DNA of 64,000 nt from Brevibacillus sp042683565 (GTDB lineage: Bacteria; Bacillota; Bacilli; Brevibacillales; Brevibacillaceae): contig NZ_JBHUJW010000023.1 of NCBI RefSeq assembly GCF_042683565.1, positions 1 to 64,000 on the forward strand. The letters run 5' to 3'. Positions 50,919 to 59,980 of this stretch are shown piece after piece (position 1 is the stretch's first letter; each line of letters begins with the position of its first letter). The notes under the pieces are model-generated. The model was not told where the DNA came from and did no database searches. It saw nothing but the letters and a program-made list of their open reading frames with translations. Both the position numbers and the translations under genes were made by a program.

Positions 50919-50994
50919 GTGTTGTTCGTTCCCTCCCACGCGAATCCATCCAAAACGTCCCGGATTGCGGTCGCAAAAAAATACACTAACGGTA

Positions 50995-51024
50995 ATTATA
51001 TCAAACGCATCACTTTGGGCGCAA
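50995..51024 (-). promoter_or_regulatory. sigma-A promoter of lepA-hemW, extended -10
   Basis: TATAAT (50995-51000) preceded by TGA gives an extended -10; TTGCGC (51019-51024) lies 18 bp upstream on the minus strand. Located 77 bp upstream of the lepA ATG. Confidence 0.7.
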
Positions 51025-51115
51025 CAAAAGAGAATGGGGCATTTGTCTCGAGACTGCAAGTTCCCCAGCAAAAAGAGGGAAAAAGCAGGAGCATTGCCGC
51101 CACCGTGCCTGAGAA

Positions 51116-51147
51116 AAGCAAAAACGGACCTTCCTGAGAAGGCCCGC
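51116..51147 (-). terminator. terminator after the peptidase gene
   Basis: CGG-CCTTC and GAAGG-CCG pair across four bases (51122-51146), followed by TTTTTGC on the minus strand, 40 bp after the pepQ stop. Confidence 0.75.
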
Positions 51148-51189
51148 ACCTTTCAACTTGATGACCCGGGTTTCGCCGCATTCGTCTGC

Positions 51190-52290
51190 CTAGCCAATGA
51201 CGGTCAAGTTTTTCGGGAACTGCGTCAACACTTCGACTCCTGTTTCCGTCACGAGCACGTTGTCCTCGATCCGTACTCCGCCGAGACCTGGCACGTAGAT
51301 TCCCGGCTCGATCGTAAACACCATGCCAGCGCGCAGCGTGTCCTGATTTTCTCCATGAACAGAAGGATATTCATGTACTTCCATGCCCAGTCCGTGACCA
51401 AGGCGGTGTATGAAATACTCTCCGTAGCCTTTCGCCGCAATCACGTCGCGGGCGGTCTTGTCGAGATGGGCAAACGTGACGCCAGGACGCACTTCGGCGA
51501 TCGCCGCTTCATTCGCGGCCAGGACCGTCTCGTAAATCTCCCGCAGCTGGTCGTTGATCTCCCCAACGGCAAACGTCCGCGTAATATCAGAAACATAGCC
51601 GTTTGCCTCAACGCCGATATCAAACAGCAGCAGGTCACCTTCCTGCACCTGACGCGTACCCGGTTTTCCGTGCGGCAGCGCGGATTTTTCACCTGACAAT
51701 ACCATCGAAGTGAAAGACGGCCCTTCTGCCCCCAGACGCTTCATCTGGAACTCCAGTTCAGCCACGAGCTCCATCTCGGTTACACCCGGCTTTGCCTTTT
51801 TCAACGTCTCGCGCAGCGAATCCTCGACCAACCGGATCGCATGCTTCATACGAGCGACTTCATCCGCAGACTTGATCAGACGCATTTCGCGGATGGGCTC
51901 CTCCACATCCACGTAGCGGGAAGCCTGAACAACCGCGTTCATCGCTTCGTATCGTTCGACAGTCATGTGGCTTTTTTCAATGCCCAGCTGCCTGATATTC
52001 GCAGGCAAGGTTTGCTTCAAGACTTCGTACGGGTTTTGCGTATCCGTATGGGTGAAAATCGTTTGGACGGAAGAAGCCGCTGCTGCAGCTTCCCGATCCA
52101 GTGCAGGCACGATCAGCGACGGTTCGCCATGCGCCGGAATGATCAGACCCAGAAAGCGCTCATGGGGATCTGTAAAGAAACCGGTCAAATAGTACACATG
52201 CTTGGGAGAAGTAATCAGCACCGCATCGAGTTGTTGTTTGACGAGAAAATCGTGCAGCTTCTGAATGCGTTCCTGGAACAAGTTCGTCAC
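51190..52290 (-). CDS. pepQ: Xaa-Pro peptidase (M24 family, PepQ-like)
   Basis: 366-aa aminopeptidase P / prolidase-type enzyme. Metal ligands in order: Asp in LLFDIGV, Asp in VSDITRTF, His in HRLGHGLGMEVHE (~288-300), Glu in TIEPGIYV and Glu in GVRIEDN. The N-terminal half is the creatinase-like domain (HVYYLTGFFTD). Start taken at GTG (52290); TTG at 52281 after AGGTGACG is a strong alternative, removing three residues. It lies next to the opp genes and would hydrolyse imported X-Pro peptides. Confidence 0.9.
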   Translation of the reverse strand: MTNLFQERIQKLHDFLVKQQLDAVLITSPKHVYYLTGFFTDPHERFLGLIIPAHGEPSLIVPALDREAAAAASSVQTIFTHTDTQNPYEVLKQTLPANIRQLGIEKSHMTVERYEAMNAVVQASRYVDVEEPIREMRLIKSADEVARMKHAIRLVEDSLRETLKKAKPGVTEMELVAELEFQMKRLGAEGPSFTSMVLSGEKSALPHGKPGTRQVQEGDLLLFDIGVEANGYVSDITRTFAVGEINDQLREIYETVLAANEAAIAEVRPGVTFAHLDKTARDVIAAKGYGEYFIHRLGHGLGMEVHEYPSVHGENQDTLRAGMVFTIEPGIYVPGLGGVRIEDNVLVTETGVEVLTQFPKNLTVIG

Positions 52291-52406
52291 CTGGCTTTCC
52301 CGAATGTAGTCTACTGCGAGGATACCATTTCACTCTGAAAAAAAGAAGCGTATTCCGGAAAATTTCAATACAATCATAATTTTATCCAAAAAGTGAACAG
52401 CGAAAG

Positions 52407-52441
52407 CGGGAGGGGAATATTCTCCCTCCCGTTGATTTGCC
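52407..52441 (-). terminator. terminator of the opp operon
   Basis: CGGGAGG (52407-52413) with CCTCCCG (52435-52441) forms a 7-bp GC stem plus inner A/T pairs, directly after the oppC stop; CTTTC follows. Confidence 0.7.
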
Positions 52442-52443
52442 TT

Positions 52444-53337
52444 TTAGTTTTTCATCCTTGGATCGAGCGCATCGCGCAAGCCGTCGCCGATCAGGTTAAA
52501 GCCAAGGACCGTAAGCATGATGGACAAGCCCGGAAAAATGACCGTCCAGGGCGCTTTCTGGATGTATTGGCGGGAGTCCGACAGCATTTTGCCCCATTCC
52601 GGCTCCGGCGGCTGCGCCCCCAACCCGAGAAAGCCGAGAGCTGCCGCTTCGATGATCGCAGTCGCAATCCCCATGGTGCCGGTTACGATGATCGGCGCCA
52701 GGCTGTTCGGCAAAATATGCTGGAGCAAAATCCGCGAATCTTTCATCCCGATGGCCCGCGCCGCCATGACGAATTCTTCTTCCTTCAGGCTGAGGACTCG
52801 TGAACGGACGAGACGGCCAAACGTCGGGATGTTGATGATCGCGATGGCGAGCAGCGCATTTTGCAGCGACGGCCCCAAAATGGCGACGATCGCAATCGCG
52901 AGCAAAATGCTCGGAAACGCCAGCATGATGTCAAAAAGACGCGAAATGAGCGTGTCGATCCACTTGCCGTAATAGCCGGCCAACAGCCCAAGGATCGTAC
53001 CGGCGACAACAGAACCAATCACGGAAAACGTACCGACCCACAAGGAGATGCGCGCACCGTACACGACACGGCTGAATACATCCCGTCCGTTGTAATCCGT
53101 GCCGAACCAATGCTCTCCTGACGGCGGCTTGTTCTTCATCACCAGTTCGCCTTCGTCGTACGGGTACGGCGCGATGAGCGGAGCGAACACGGCGACGAGA
53201 ATGAAAAACAAAATGATGCACAGCCCGACCATCGCCAGCTTGTTTTTCCGCAAGGTCCGCCAGGCTTCCTGCCAAGGCGAAAGAATCTGTTCGTCCTTCA
53301 CTTGCAAAGGTACAGTTTGCGCTTGAGTATTTGCCAT
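52444..53337 (-). CDS. oppC: peptide ABC transporter permease, OppC/DppC type
   Basis: 297-aa permease with six helices; LRKNKLAMVGLCIILFFIL (~29-47) is the OppC_N helix. The EAA loop is EEEFVMAARAIGMKDSRIL (~180-198), the ATPase contact. A periplasmic loop region includes GTDYNGRDVFSR. ATG at 53337 has AGGAG 3 nt upstream. Last gene of oppDFABC, 13 bp after oppB; pairs with OppB. Confidence 0.93.
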   Translation of the reverse strand: MANTQAQTVPLQVKDEQILSPWQEAWRTLRKNKLAMVGLCIILFFILVAVFAPLIAPYPYDEGELVMKNKPPSGEHWFGTDYNGRDVFSRVVYGARISLWVGTFSVIGSVVAGTILGLLAGYYGKWIDTLISRLFDIMLAFPSILLAIAIVAILGPSLQNALLAIAIINIPTFGRLVRSRVLSLKEEEFVMAARAIGMKDSRILLQHILPNSLAPIIVTGTMGIATAIIEAAALGFLGLGAQPPEPEWGKMLSDSRQYIQKAPWTVIFPGLSIMLTVLGFNLIGDGLRDALDPRMKN

Positions 53338-53350
53338 GTCTCCTGTCCCC

Positions 53351-54355
53351 CTAGCGATATTTGATGCGCGGATCAATGTAGGCATACAGGAGGTCGACCA
53401 GCAGGTTAATCAGCACGAAGATCGTGGCGATGACCAGAATGCCTGATTGAATCACCGGGTAGTCGCGATTTCCAATAGCCGTAAAGATGTAGCGGCCTAC
53501 CCCCGGCCACCCGAAGATCGTCTCCGTAAGCACGGCGCCCCCCAGCAGCAAGCCTGTTTGCAAGCCGATCACGGTCAGGACCGGGATCATGGCGTTCTTC
53601 AAGGCGTGCTTGTAGACGACCCAAAATTGCGCCAGACCTTTTGCCCTCGCCGTTCTCACGTAGTCCGCACGCATGACCTCCAGCATGCTGGAACGGGTGA
53701 TGCGGGCGATGATCGCCATCGGGATGGTCCCCAGAGCGATTCCCGGCAAGATCAGATGTTTGATGACCTCCCACAGCTGATCCCACTGTCCGGCGATAAG
53801 CGTATCCAATATATAGAACTGCGTAATGGCCTCCACGGGATTACGCGAATTGTCACGACCAACTGATGGGAGCCACTTCAGCTCTTGTGCAAAGAGCCAC
53901 TGCTCCATCAAACCAAGCCAGAAGATTGGCATGGAGACGCCAATCAAGGCGATCAGCATCGCACAGTAGTCAAACCAGGAGTTTTGTTTCCACGCTGAAA
54001 GAATACCTGCATTTACACCGATAATGACTGCGAACAGCATGCTGACGATCGTCAATTCCGTCGTCGCCGCCAAATAAGGACCAATTTCTTGCGTAATGCT
54101 GGCACCGGAGTGCAAGGATACCCCCAGGTCTCCGGACAAAATCTGCTTCAGATAATCAAAGTATTGAATGTACCACGGTTCATTCAGACCGAGCGCTTCC
54201 CGCAAGTCGGCGATTGCCTTTGGACTTGCTTTCTCCCCCAAAATCGTGAGAGCCGGATCACCTGGGATGGCACGTATAATAGAAAAAACGACGATGGACA
54301 TGCCCAACAGAACGGGGATGAGCATGAGAATTCTTCGGATGCTGTAGGATAGCAA
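53351..54355 (-). CDS. oppB: peptide ABC transporter permease, OppB/DppB type
   Basis: 334-aa permease; the N-terminal RRILMLIPVLLGMSIVVFSI and EAA-like VMRADYVRTARAKGLAQF (~233-250) mark the OppB family. The 80-residue periplasmic loop (IGPYLAATTELTI) is typical. Start is ambiguous: ATG at 54361 touches AGGAG with no spacer, ATG at 54376 lacks a site, and TTG at 54355, six bases after AGGAG, is preferred. Between oppA and oppC. Confidence 0.92.
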   Translation of the reverse strand: MLSYSIRRILMLIPVLLGMSIVVFSIIRAIPGDPALTILGEKASPKAIADLREALGLNEPWYIQYFDYLKQILSGDLGVSLHSGASITQEIGPYLAATTELTIVSMLFAVIIGVNAGILSAWKQNSWFDYCAMLIALIGVSMPIFWLGLMEQWLFAQELKWLPSVGRDNSRNPVEAITQFYILDTLIAGQWDQLWEVIKHLILPGIALGTIPMAIIARITRSSMLEVMRADYVRTARAKGLAQFWVVYKHALKNAMIPVLTVIGLQTGLLLGGAVLTETIFGWPGVGRYIFTAIGNRDYPVIQSGILVIATIFVLINLLVDLLYAYIDPRIKYR

Positions 54356-54418
54356 CGCCATCTCCTCGCTTTCCATAGTAAAAGACTTGCGATGCTACAG
54401 AGCAAAGCGTTGAAAATA

Positions 54419-54463
54419 CATAGGGAAAGGGCAAGAAGAGGGATGCTCTCCTCTTACCCTTTC
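54419..54463 (-). other. intercistronic hairpin between oppA and oppB
   Basis: An imperfect stem (GGGTAAGAGG side with TCTTCTTGCCC side) lies between oppA and oppB, with TTTCCC after it. Such hairpins commonly reduce read-through or stabilise upstream mRNA, giving more binding protein than permease. Confidence 0.45.
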
Positions 54464-54485
54464 AGCAAGTTGTTTTCGATTTGCC

Positions 54486-56147
54486 CTATTCTTTGAAATC
54501 AACCTTCTCCAAGCTCTCGGAGCCTTTTGGATGCGGTTTGTAGTTGATGACGTTTGCTTTTGCAGCCAACGCAGGAGTGGAGTGCGCCAGCGGAACCATC
54601 GGTACATCCTTGAAGATGATTTCCTGTACTTGCTGGTACAGTTTCTCACGTTCTTCCTTCGTAGTTGCAGATTGCGCCTGCATCAGCAGCTTGTGGGCTT
54701 CTTCGTTTGCCCAGCGTGTACGGTTGTTGCCGCCGATGTTGTTTTTGTCAAGCAAGGTAGCGAGGAAGTTGTCGGGGTCTCCGTTGTCACCCGTCCATCC
54801 AAGCAGGAACATTTCTTGCTCGCCCGCTTTGGTTTTTTCCAGGTAAGTAGCCCATTCCATGGTGACAATCTCGGCGTCGACGCCGATCTTTTTCAAATCT
54901 TGCTGGATGGCTTCAGCGATCTTCACGCCATCCGGCATGTACGGACGAGGTACAGGCATCGCCCAGAACTTGATTTTGAAGCCGTTCGGATAGCCTGCTT
55001 CTGCAAGCAGTTGCTTCGCTTTGTCCAGGTTGAACTCGCGATCTTTGATGCTGCTGTTGTAGCCCCAGATAGAAGGCGGCATCGGGTTGACTGCCGGTTC
55101 GCCCAGTCCGGCGAAGAACGCTTCAATGAGCGCCGGTTTGTTAATCGCATAGGCGATTGCTTCACGAACTTTTTGGTTGTCGAGCGGTTTTTTCTCCACG
55201 TTGAAACCGAGGAAACCGATGTTCATGGACGGACGCAAAATCAGTTGCAGGTCTGGATTGTCCTTCACTGTTTGCGCGTCATCCGGGTTCAGGCCGTCCA
55301 TCAGGTCGATCTCGCCGGCGGTCAGGGCAGTCAGGCGAGCCGTGTTTTCAGGAATGACCTTGAAGACGAGCTTATCCACCTTCGGATAGCCGGCGTTCCA
55401 GTAATTCGGGTTTTTCTCCAGCGTGATCGTGTCGTTGCGCTTCCACTCCTTGAAAATGAATGGACCCGTCCCGACAGGGTTCTCATTGAACTTCTCTGGT
55501 CCCATCTTTTGCACGGCGGTCGGCGAAGCGATCGCGAAGCAAGACATTCCCAGGTTTTGGATGAACGGAGCCAACGGACGGTTCAGCGTGAATTTCACCG
55601 TCAGCGGATCGACCGCTTCCACGGATTTGATCACGTGATCCTTGTCGCCTTTGTAGCCGCCGAACATGTCGTTGTAGTATTCATAGCCTTCCTTGTTGTG
55701 CTGCGGATGGTTTTTGTCCATCCAGCGCTCGAAGTTCCATTTGACCGCTTCCGCATTGAAATCCGTGCCGTCATGGAATTTCACGCCGGAGCGCAGATGG
55801 AAGGTATAGGTCAGGCCGTCCGGGGAAATCTCCCATTTTTCCGCGAGGGACGGAACGACTTGCGTGGTCTCTTCCTCGTAGCCTACCAGGGTATCGAATA
55901 CGTTTTCCGTCACTTTAAAAGATTCGCCATCCGTTTGCTGGATCGGGTCCAGGCCGACGGAATCGCCGCCGCGACCTACAATCAGCTGCTTGGGACCGGA
56001 TTTTGCCGGTTCTGCTGCAGGCGTTGCTGTTTCTGTCTTTGGCTGCTCTGCCGGCTTTTGCGCCGTTTGAGATCCGCTGCATCCAGTCAGCAGCATGGCG
56101 ATCGCCAGCAGGCTGGTCATGGCAGCAGAGAGAACTCTCTTCTTCAT
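54486..56147 (-). CDS. oppA: peptide-binding lipoprotein, OppA/DppA family
   Basis: 553-aa substrate-binding lipoprotein (SBP family 5). The lipobox LLTGC puts the lipidated Cys at residue 23, followed by a Thr/Pro/Lys linker. Domain sequences include VGLDPIQQTDGESFKVTENV and FHDGTDFNAEAVKWNFERW (~134-152). Specificity (di- or oligopeptide, or nickel) is not evident, but flanking OppD/F/B/C favour peptides. ATG has GGGGGATT about 10 nt upstream. Third gene of the operon. Confidence 0.94.
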   Translation of the reverse strand: MKKRVLSAAMTSLLAIAMLLTGCSGSQTAQKPAEQPKTETATPAAEPAKSGPKQLIVGRGGDSVGLDPIQQTDGESFKVTENVFDTLVGYEEETTQVVPSLAEKWEISPDGLTYTFHLRSGVKFHDGTDFNAEAVKWNFERWMDKNHPQHNKEGYEYYNDMFGGYKGDKDHVIKSVEAVDPLTVKFTLNRPLAPFIQNLGMSCFAIASPTAVQKMGPEKFNENPVGTGPFIFKEWKRNDTITLEKNPNYWNAGYPKVDKLVFKVIPENTARLTALTAGEIDLMDGLNPDDAQTVKDNPDLQLILRPSMNIGFLGFNVEKKPLDNQKVREAIAYAINKPALIEAFFAGLGEPAVNPMPPSIWGYNSSIKDREFNLDKAKQLLAEAGYPNGFKIKFWAMPVPRPYMPDGVKIAEAIQQDLKKIGVDAEIVTMEWATYLEKTKAGEQEMFLLGWTGDNGDPDNFLATLLDKNNIGGNNRTRWANEEAHKLLMQAQSATTKEEREKLYQQVQEIIFKDVPMVPLAHSTPALAAKANVINYKPHPKGSESLEKVDFKE

Positions 56148-56268
56148 GAAATAAATCCCCCTCTTCTAGGTTTTCAGATTCTTCTCTTGGCAGAGAACAG
56201 TTTGAGTCGCTACTGCTTCGCATCCCCCCTTTGACGAGGCACCCGACGGCTCGCACGCTGGACGCCAG

Positions 56269-57240
56269 CTATGATTTGTACAGATGGCAAGCCACGAAAT
56301 GTCCGTCTCCCACATCCTGGAAGGCTGGCCGCACGGTGCGGCATTCCTCTGTCACGTGAGGGCAGCGCGTATGGAAGGTACAGCCACTCGGCGGGTTGGC
56401 CGGGCTGGGCACATCTCCCTGCAGGATCACGCGTTCCCGAACTGCGTCCGGGTCCGGCGTCGGCACAGCCGAAAGCAGAGCTTTGGTGTACGGGTGAAGC
56501 GGCGTGCTGTACAGCTGCTCGCTGCTCGTCAGCTCCACAATGCGCCCGAGATACATGACCCCGACCCGGTCGCTGATATGCCGGACCACGCTCAGATCGT
56601 GCGCGATGAACAAATATGTAAGACCGAGGTCGCGCTGCAAATCTTGCATCAGGTTCAGCACCTGGGACTGGATCGACACGTCCAGCGCCGATACCGGTTC
56701 GTCTGCGACGATCAGCTTGGGATTGAGCATCAGCGCCCGGGCAATCCCGATGCGCTGGCGCTGGCCGCCGCTGAACTGGTGCGGATACCTGCGCGCATGA
56801 TAGCTGCTCAGTCCGACGACTTCCAGCATCTCCTCCACCCGTTTTTTCCGCTCAGCTGCTGTGCCGATCCCGTGGACGACGAGCGGTTCTTCCAGAATCT
56901 TTTCAATATTGTGACGAGGATTGAGAGAAGCGAACGGGTCCTGAAAGACGATTTGCATATCGCGCCGCATTTTGCGCATTTCGTCCGCAGAGAGCGCCGT
57001 TACATTTACCCCGTCAAAATGCACTTCTCCTGCAGTCGGTTCGATCAGCCGCAGCAGGGAACGCCCGGTCGTCGATTTTCCGCAGCCGCTCTCTCCTACC
57101 AATCCCAGCGTTTCTCCCCGTTTGACGGAAAACGAGACATCGTCTACCGCCTTGACGACCCCAATCTCCCCTCCAAGGACACCGCCTGTGATCGGGTAGT
57201 ATTTTTTCAAGTTTTTTACGACGAGCAGTTCTTCAGTCAC
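56269..57240 (-). CDS. oppF: peptide ABC transporter ATPase, OppF/DppF type
   Basis: 323-aa ABC ATPase. Walker A GESGCGKST (~50-58), signature FSGGQRQR (~160), Walker B LIVADEPVSALD and the C-terminal oligo_HPY segment with CTFHTRCPHVTEEC. The last, with its Cys residues, may hold an iron-sulfur cluster as in some OppF. Start is GTG at 57240, 7 nt after AAAGGAG; ATG at 57246 is too close. Follows oppD by 18 bp. Confidence 0.94.
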   Translation of the reverse strand: MTEELLVVKNLKKYYPITGGVLGGEIGVVKAVDDVSFSVKRGETLGLVGESGCGKSTTGRSLLRLIEPTAGEVHFDGVNVTALSADEMRKMRRDMQIVFQDPFASLNPRHNIEKILEEPLVVHGIGTAAERKKRVEEMLEVVGLSSYHARRYPHQFSGGQRQRIGIARALMLNPKLIVADEPVSALDVSIQSQVLNLMQDLQRDLGLTYLFIAHDLSVVRHISDRVGVMYLGRIVELTSSEQLYSTPLHPYTKALLSAVPTPDPDAVRERVILQGDVPSPANPPSGCTFHTRCPHVTEECRTVRPAFQDVGDGHFVACHLYKS

Positions 57241-57258
57241 CTGCATGCTCCTTTCGGG

Positions 57259-58227
57259 TTATTGGCTTATCCAGCAGCGCGAGCGATGGTTCTCTCCCAC
57301 CGTCCTCAGCTCAGGCATCTCGGAGCGGCAGCGATCAGTCGCCTGGCCGCAGCGAGGCGCAAAGCGGCATCCCACTTTGAGCGAGCCTGGAACGGGCACG
57401 TTCCCTGGGATGGAATATAGACGCTCCTGTTGTTTGTCCAGCTTGGGCAACGACTGCAGCAAGCCGAGCGTATACGGATGCTGCGGATTTTTCAGGATTG
57501 TCCGCACATCCCCTTCTTCGATCACGTTTCCGGCGTACATGACAACGACCCGGTGGCACATCTCCGCCACAACGCCAAGGTCGTGAGTAATCAGCATGAT
57601 CGCCGTGTCTGACTCCCGGTTGCACTGCCGCATCAGGTCCAGAATCTGCGCCTGAATCGTCACGTCGAGCGCTGTCGTCGGCTCGTCCGCAATCAGCAGC
57701 TCGGGATCACAGGCCATTGCCATGGCGATCATGACGCGCTGGCGCATCCCTCCGGACAACTGGTGCGGGTATTCGTCCAAAATAGCTTCCGCGCGCGGGA
57801 TGCCCACTTTTCTCAGCATCTCGACCGCACGCTGCCTGGCTTCCTTTTTGCTCGCCTTCGTATGTAAACGGATTGCCTCCCCGATCTGATCCCCAATCGT
57901 AAAAAGCGGATTGAGCGAGGTCATCGGTTCCTGAAAGATCATGGCAATTTCATTTCCGCGTATTTCGCGCATCCGTTTATCATCGGCCTTCACCAAATCC
58001 TCTCCCTTGAAGCGGATCGAGCCGCCGACGATCTTTCCGGGAGGATTGGGCACCAGCTTCATGACGGAAAGGGAGGTCACACTTTTTCCACACCCGGACT
58101 CTCCTACGATGCCTACGATTTCACCTTTGTTTACTGTGATCGTCACACCGTCAACAGCTGGAATCTGGCCGCGGTCCGTAAAAAAGTGCGTCTGCAAGTT
58201 TTCGATTTGTAGGACAGGCTGTGACAC
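57259..58227 (-). CDS. oppD: peptide ABC transporter ATPase, OppD/DppD type
   Basis: 322-aa ABC ATPase. Walker A GESGCGKSV (~41-49), signature LSGGMRQR (~150), Walker B LLIADEPTTALD and the C-terminal oligo_HPY domain with CRFAPRCGQATDRC. GTG at 58227 has AGAGAGGTG 6 nt upstream; TTG at 58257 is in frame but lacks a site. First gene of the operon, behind the promoter at 58281-58309. Confidence 0.94.
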   Translation of the reverse strand: MSQPVLQIENLQTHFFTDRGQIPAVDGVTITVNKGEIVGIVGESGCGKSVTSLSVMKLVPNPPGKIVGGSIRFKGEDLVKADDKRMREIRGNEIAMIFQEPMTSLNPLFTIGDQIGEAIRLHTKASKKEARQRAVEMLRKVGIPRAEAILDEYPHQLSGGMRQRVMIAMAMACDPELLIADEPTTALDVTIQAQILDLMRQCNRESDTAIMLITHDLGVVAEMCHRVVVMYAGNVIEEGDVRTILKNPQHPYTLGLLQSLPKLDKQQERLYSIPGNVPVPGSLKVGCRFAPRCGQATDRCRSEMPELRTVGENHRSRCWISQ

Positions 58228-58280
58228 GGGGCGCACCTCTCTTGCCGATATATTCAATAGAAATAGTTCTATCAGTAGAT

Positions 58281-58309
58281 ATTATGCCATTAGTACAATT
58301 TTTTGGCAA
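58281..58309 (-). promoter_or_regulatory. sigma-A promoter of the oppDFABC operon
   Basis: TTGCCA (58304-58309) and CATAAT (58281-58286) are separated by 17 bp, 54 bp upstream of the oppD start, within an A/T-rich region. Confidence 0.7.
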
Positions 58310-58410
58310 CACAATAAATTCAAATAATTATATCTTGACTGACTATACAAAACATTGTTTTCATATCAGGGAAAGAGGGGATTTTTTCTCGCCCACTGCC
58401 TTTTGCAACG

Positions 58411-58434
58411 AAAAAGACCCGCGTCTGCGGGACT
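58411..58434 (-). terminator. terminator of yqxA
   Basis: CCCGC (58418-58422) and GCGGG (58427-58431), with flanking G-A/C pairs and TTTTTC on the minus strand, about 50 bp after the yqxA stop. Confidence 0.65.
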
Positions 58435-58484
58435 TTTGGCTATCGCTGCTCCTCCCAGTTATTTTTTTGCTCATAAACAAATCC

Positions 58485-58793
58485 TTATGGTTCAAAGAGA
58501 CTCCCTACCCAGTCGACGAAGGTTTTGGCGCCGCTTTTGATCGTGGACCCCAATGTCATCCCCATGTTGCTCATGTAATTGACTACTTTTTCCGGCCCCG
58601 CTGTCTGCACTTGTTTGCCCATCACCGCGATTTCCATTTTCCCCTGATCCATTTTCTTGATGTAAAAGGTCTGCGGCTCTTGCTCGGGCAAGCCGCTCAC
58701 CTTGGCAATCCCCCGTTCTGCCGTTTGCAGGCCCAAAACGACTCCGATCAGCAGGACGATCAAAAGCCCTGTCAATTTTGCAGTCACGTTCAT
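58485..58793 (-). CDS. yqxA: YqxA family (DUF3679) protein
   Basis: 102-aa protein with one N-terminal membrane helix (LTGLLIVLLIGVVLGLQ, ~8-24) then a short outside domain (ERGIAKVSGLPEQEPQTFYIKK). ATG at 58793 has AGAGGTGA 5 nt upstream. Location immediately after spoIIP is the same as yqxA in Bacillus; function unknown, with sporulation likely. Confidence 0.82.
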   Translation of the reverse strand: MNVTAKLTGLLIVLLIGVVLGLQTAERGIAKVSGLPEQEPQTFYIKKMDQGKMEIAVMGKQVQTAGPEKVVNYMSNMGMTLGSTIKSGAKTFVDWVGSLFEP

Positions 58794-58798
58794 GTCCG

Positions 58799-59980
58799 TC
58801 ACCTCTTCGCCGGCGCATCCGATGCCGGTTTGTCCACTTTTTCCGCCTTCAGGTAGTAGGCCGCAAACACATCTGCCAATGCTTCTGCAGTGTTCAGACA
58901 CTCCTGCAAGGTGTTTTCCGTGCCGCCTATTTCCATTAACAGGCTTCCCGGCGAAATGGACTGATTATACTCCCCGTGGTCCGTCTTTGCCCCTTTTTCC
59001 ATGACGCCCCGGGAAAGCTCGGGGTACATTTCTTCCATCAGCTGGTGCAGTTCGGTTGCAAAGGCTTCGTTTTTTTCGTAGTTTTTGTTGCGCTTGCCGA
59101 TGACGAACATGACGCGCGCGTACGTTTTTCCTTTAATGGTGACGGTCGTCCTGTCCCGCGGAGCCGTATCGCGGTGCAGGTCGAAGAAGTAGCGCAGCTC
59201 CCGGTTGTTTTCCACTGCCGCCTTGACCACCTGCAGCGACTGCGCATAGGACAAGGCATAGTCTTTGTTTTGGTTGAGCAGCTCCTGGTAGATGTCGTCC
59301 TTGCTCGCTTCGGCGCCGATACCGCGTTCGTTCAACGCTTCGGCAAGGTGCTTGCCCACCAGCGAAATGTTGCGGGTCGGGTGATCGACGGAAGTTCCGA
59401 CCGGCTTCGTCTCGCTGTACCACGATTCGCGATTGTGCGTGTTGTATACGTACACGATCTTCCTGCCAGCTGTATCGGGCTTTGCGACGGGCTCTGTCTG
59501 CTCTTTATCCGGCTTGTCCTGCGCTGCCGGTACTGGTTCGGACGTCAGCGGTACGGCATCGGAAGCGTCTATGACCTGTTTTGGATGCGGGGGGTACTCG
59601 ATGTAAAAGTCGGCGAGTGTCGCTCCTTTGCCTGCTACCACGAAACGGGCGTCGTCGGCCGTCACCATGCCTGGCAGCTCTCTGCCCAGCAGGCTGCGCA
59701 AATCGCCGGGCTGGATACTGGTGGCGAGTTGGAACAAAAAACCGGAAACACTGTTGGTCCGGCGTTCTGGCGAGGCTTGTACGATCTCGCCGAGCGCCGG
59801 GATCTCCTGTCCCATCCAGCCGAGAATGGCGAGGCTGGATACGCGGGCAGCGGCTTGCTGGACGGTCGAGGAAGCGATCATAAGCTTGTTGCCCCCGAGT
59901 GAGAAGACTCCGGTCATGACAAACAGGAAGGCCGTTATAAACGACAGAATTGCGAATTGGCGCTGGATCAGGGCAGCCAT
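58799..59980 (-). CDS. spoIIP: stage II sporulation protein P (peptidoglycan amidase/transglycosylase)
   Basis: 393-aa membrane protein needed for engulfment. A membrane helix lies near residues 10-30. The SpoIIP domain contains YNTHNRESW (His and Glu likely zinc ligands, ~186-194), FDLHRDTAPRD and the late LLMEIGGTENT. ATG at 59980 has AGGAG 10-11 nt upstream; ATG at 59998 lacks a site. It overlaps nothing and is 5 bp from yqxA. Confidence 0.95.
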   Translation of the reverse strand: MAALIQRQFAILSFITAFLFVMTGVFSLGGNKLMIASSTVQQAAARVSSLAILGWMGQEIPALGEIVQASPERRTNSVSGFLFQLATSIQPGDLRSLLGRELPGMVTADDARFVVAGKGATLADFYIEYPPHPKQVIDASDAVPLTSEPVPAAQDKPDKEQTEPVAKPDTAGRKIVYVYNTHNRESWYSETKPVGTSVDHPTRNISLVGKHLAEALNERGIGAEASKDDIYQELLNQNKDYALSYAQSLQVVKAAVENNRELRYFFDLHRDTAPRDRTTVTIKGKTYARVMFVIGKRNKNYEKNEAFATELHQLMEEMYPELSRGVMEKGAKTDHGEYNQSISPGSLLMEIGGTENTLQECLNTAEALADVFAAYYLKAEKVDKPASDAPAKR

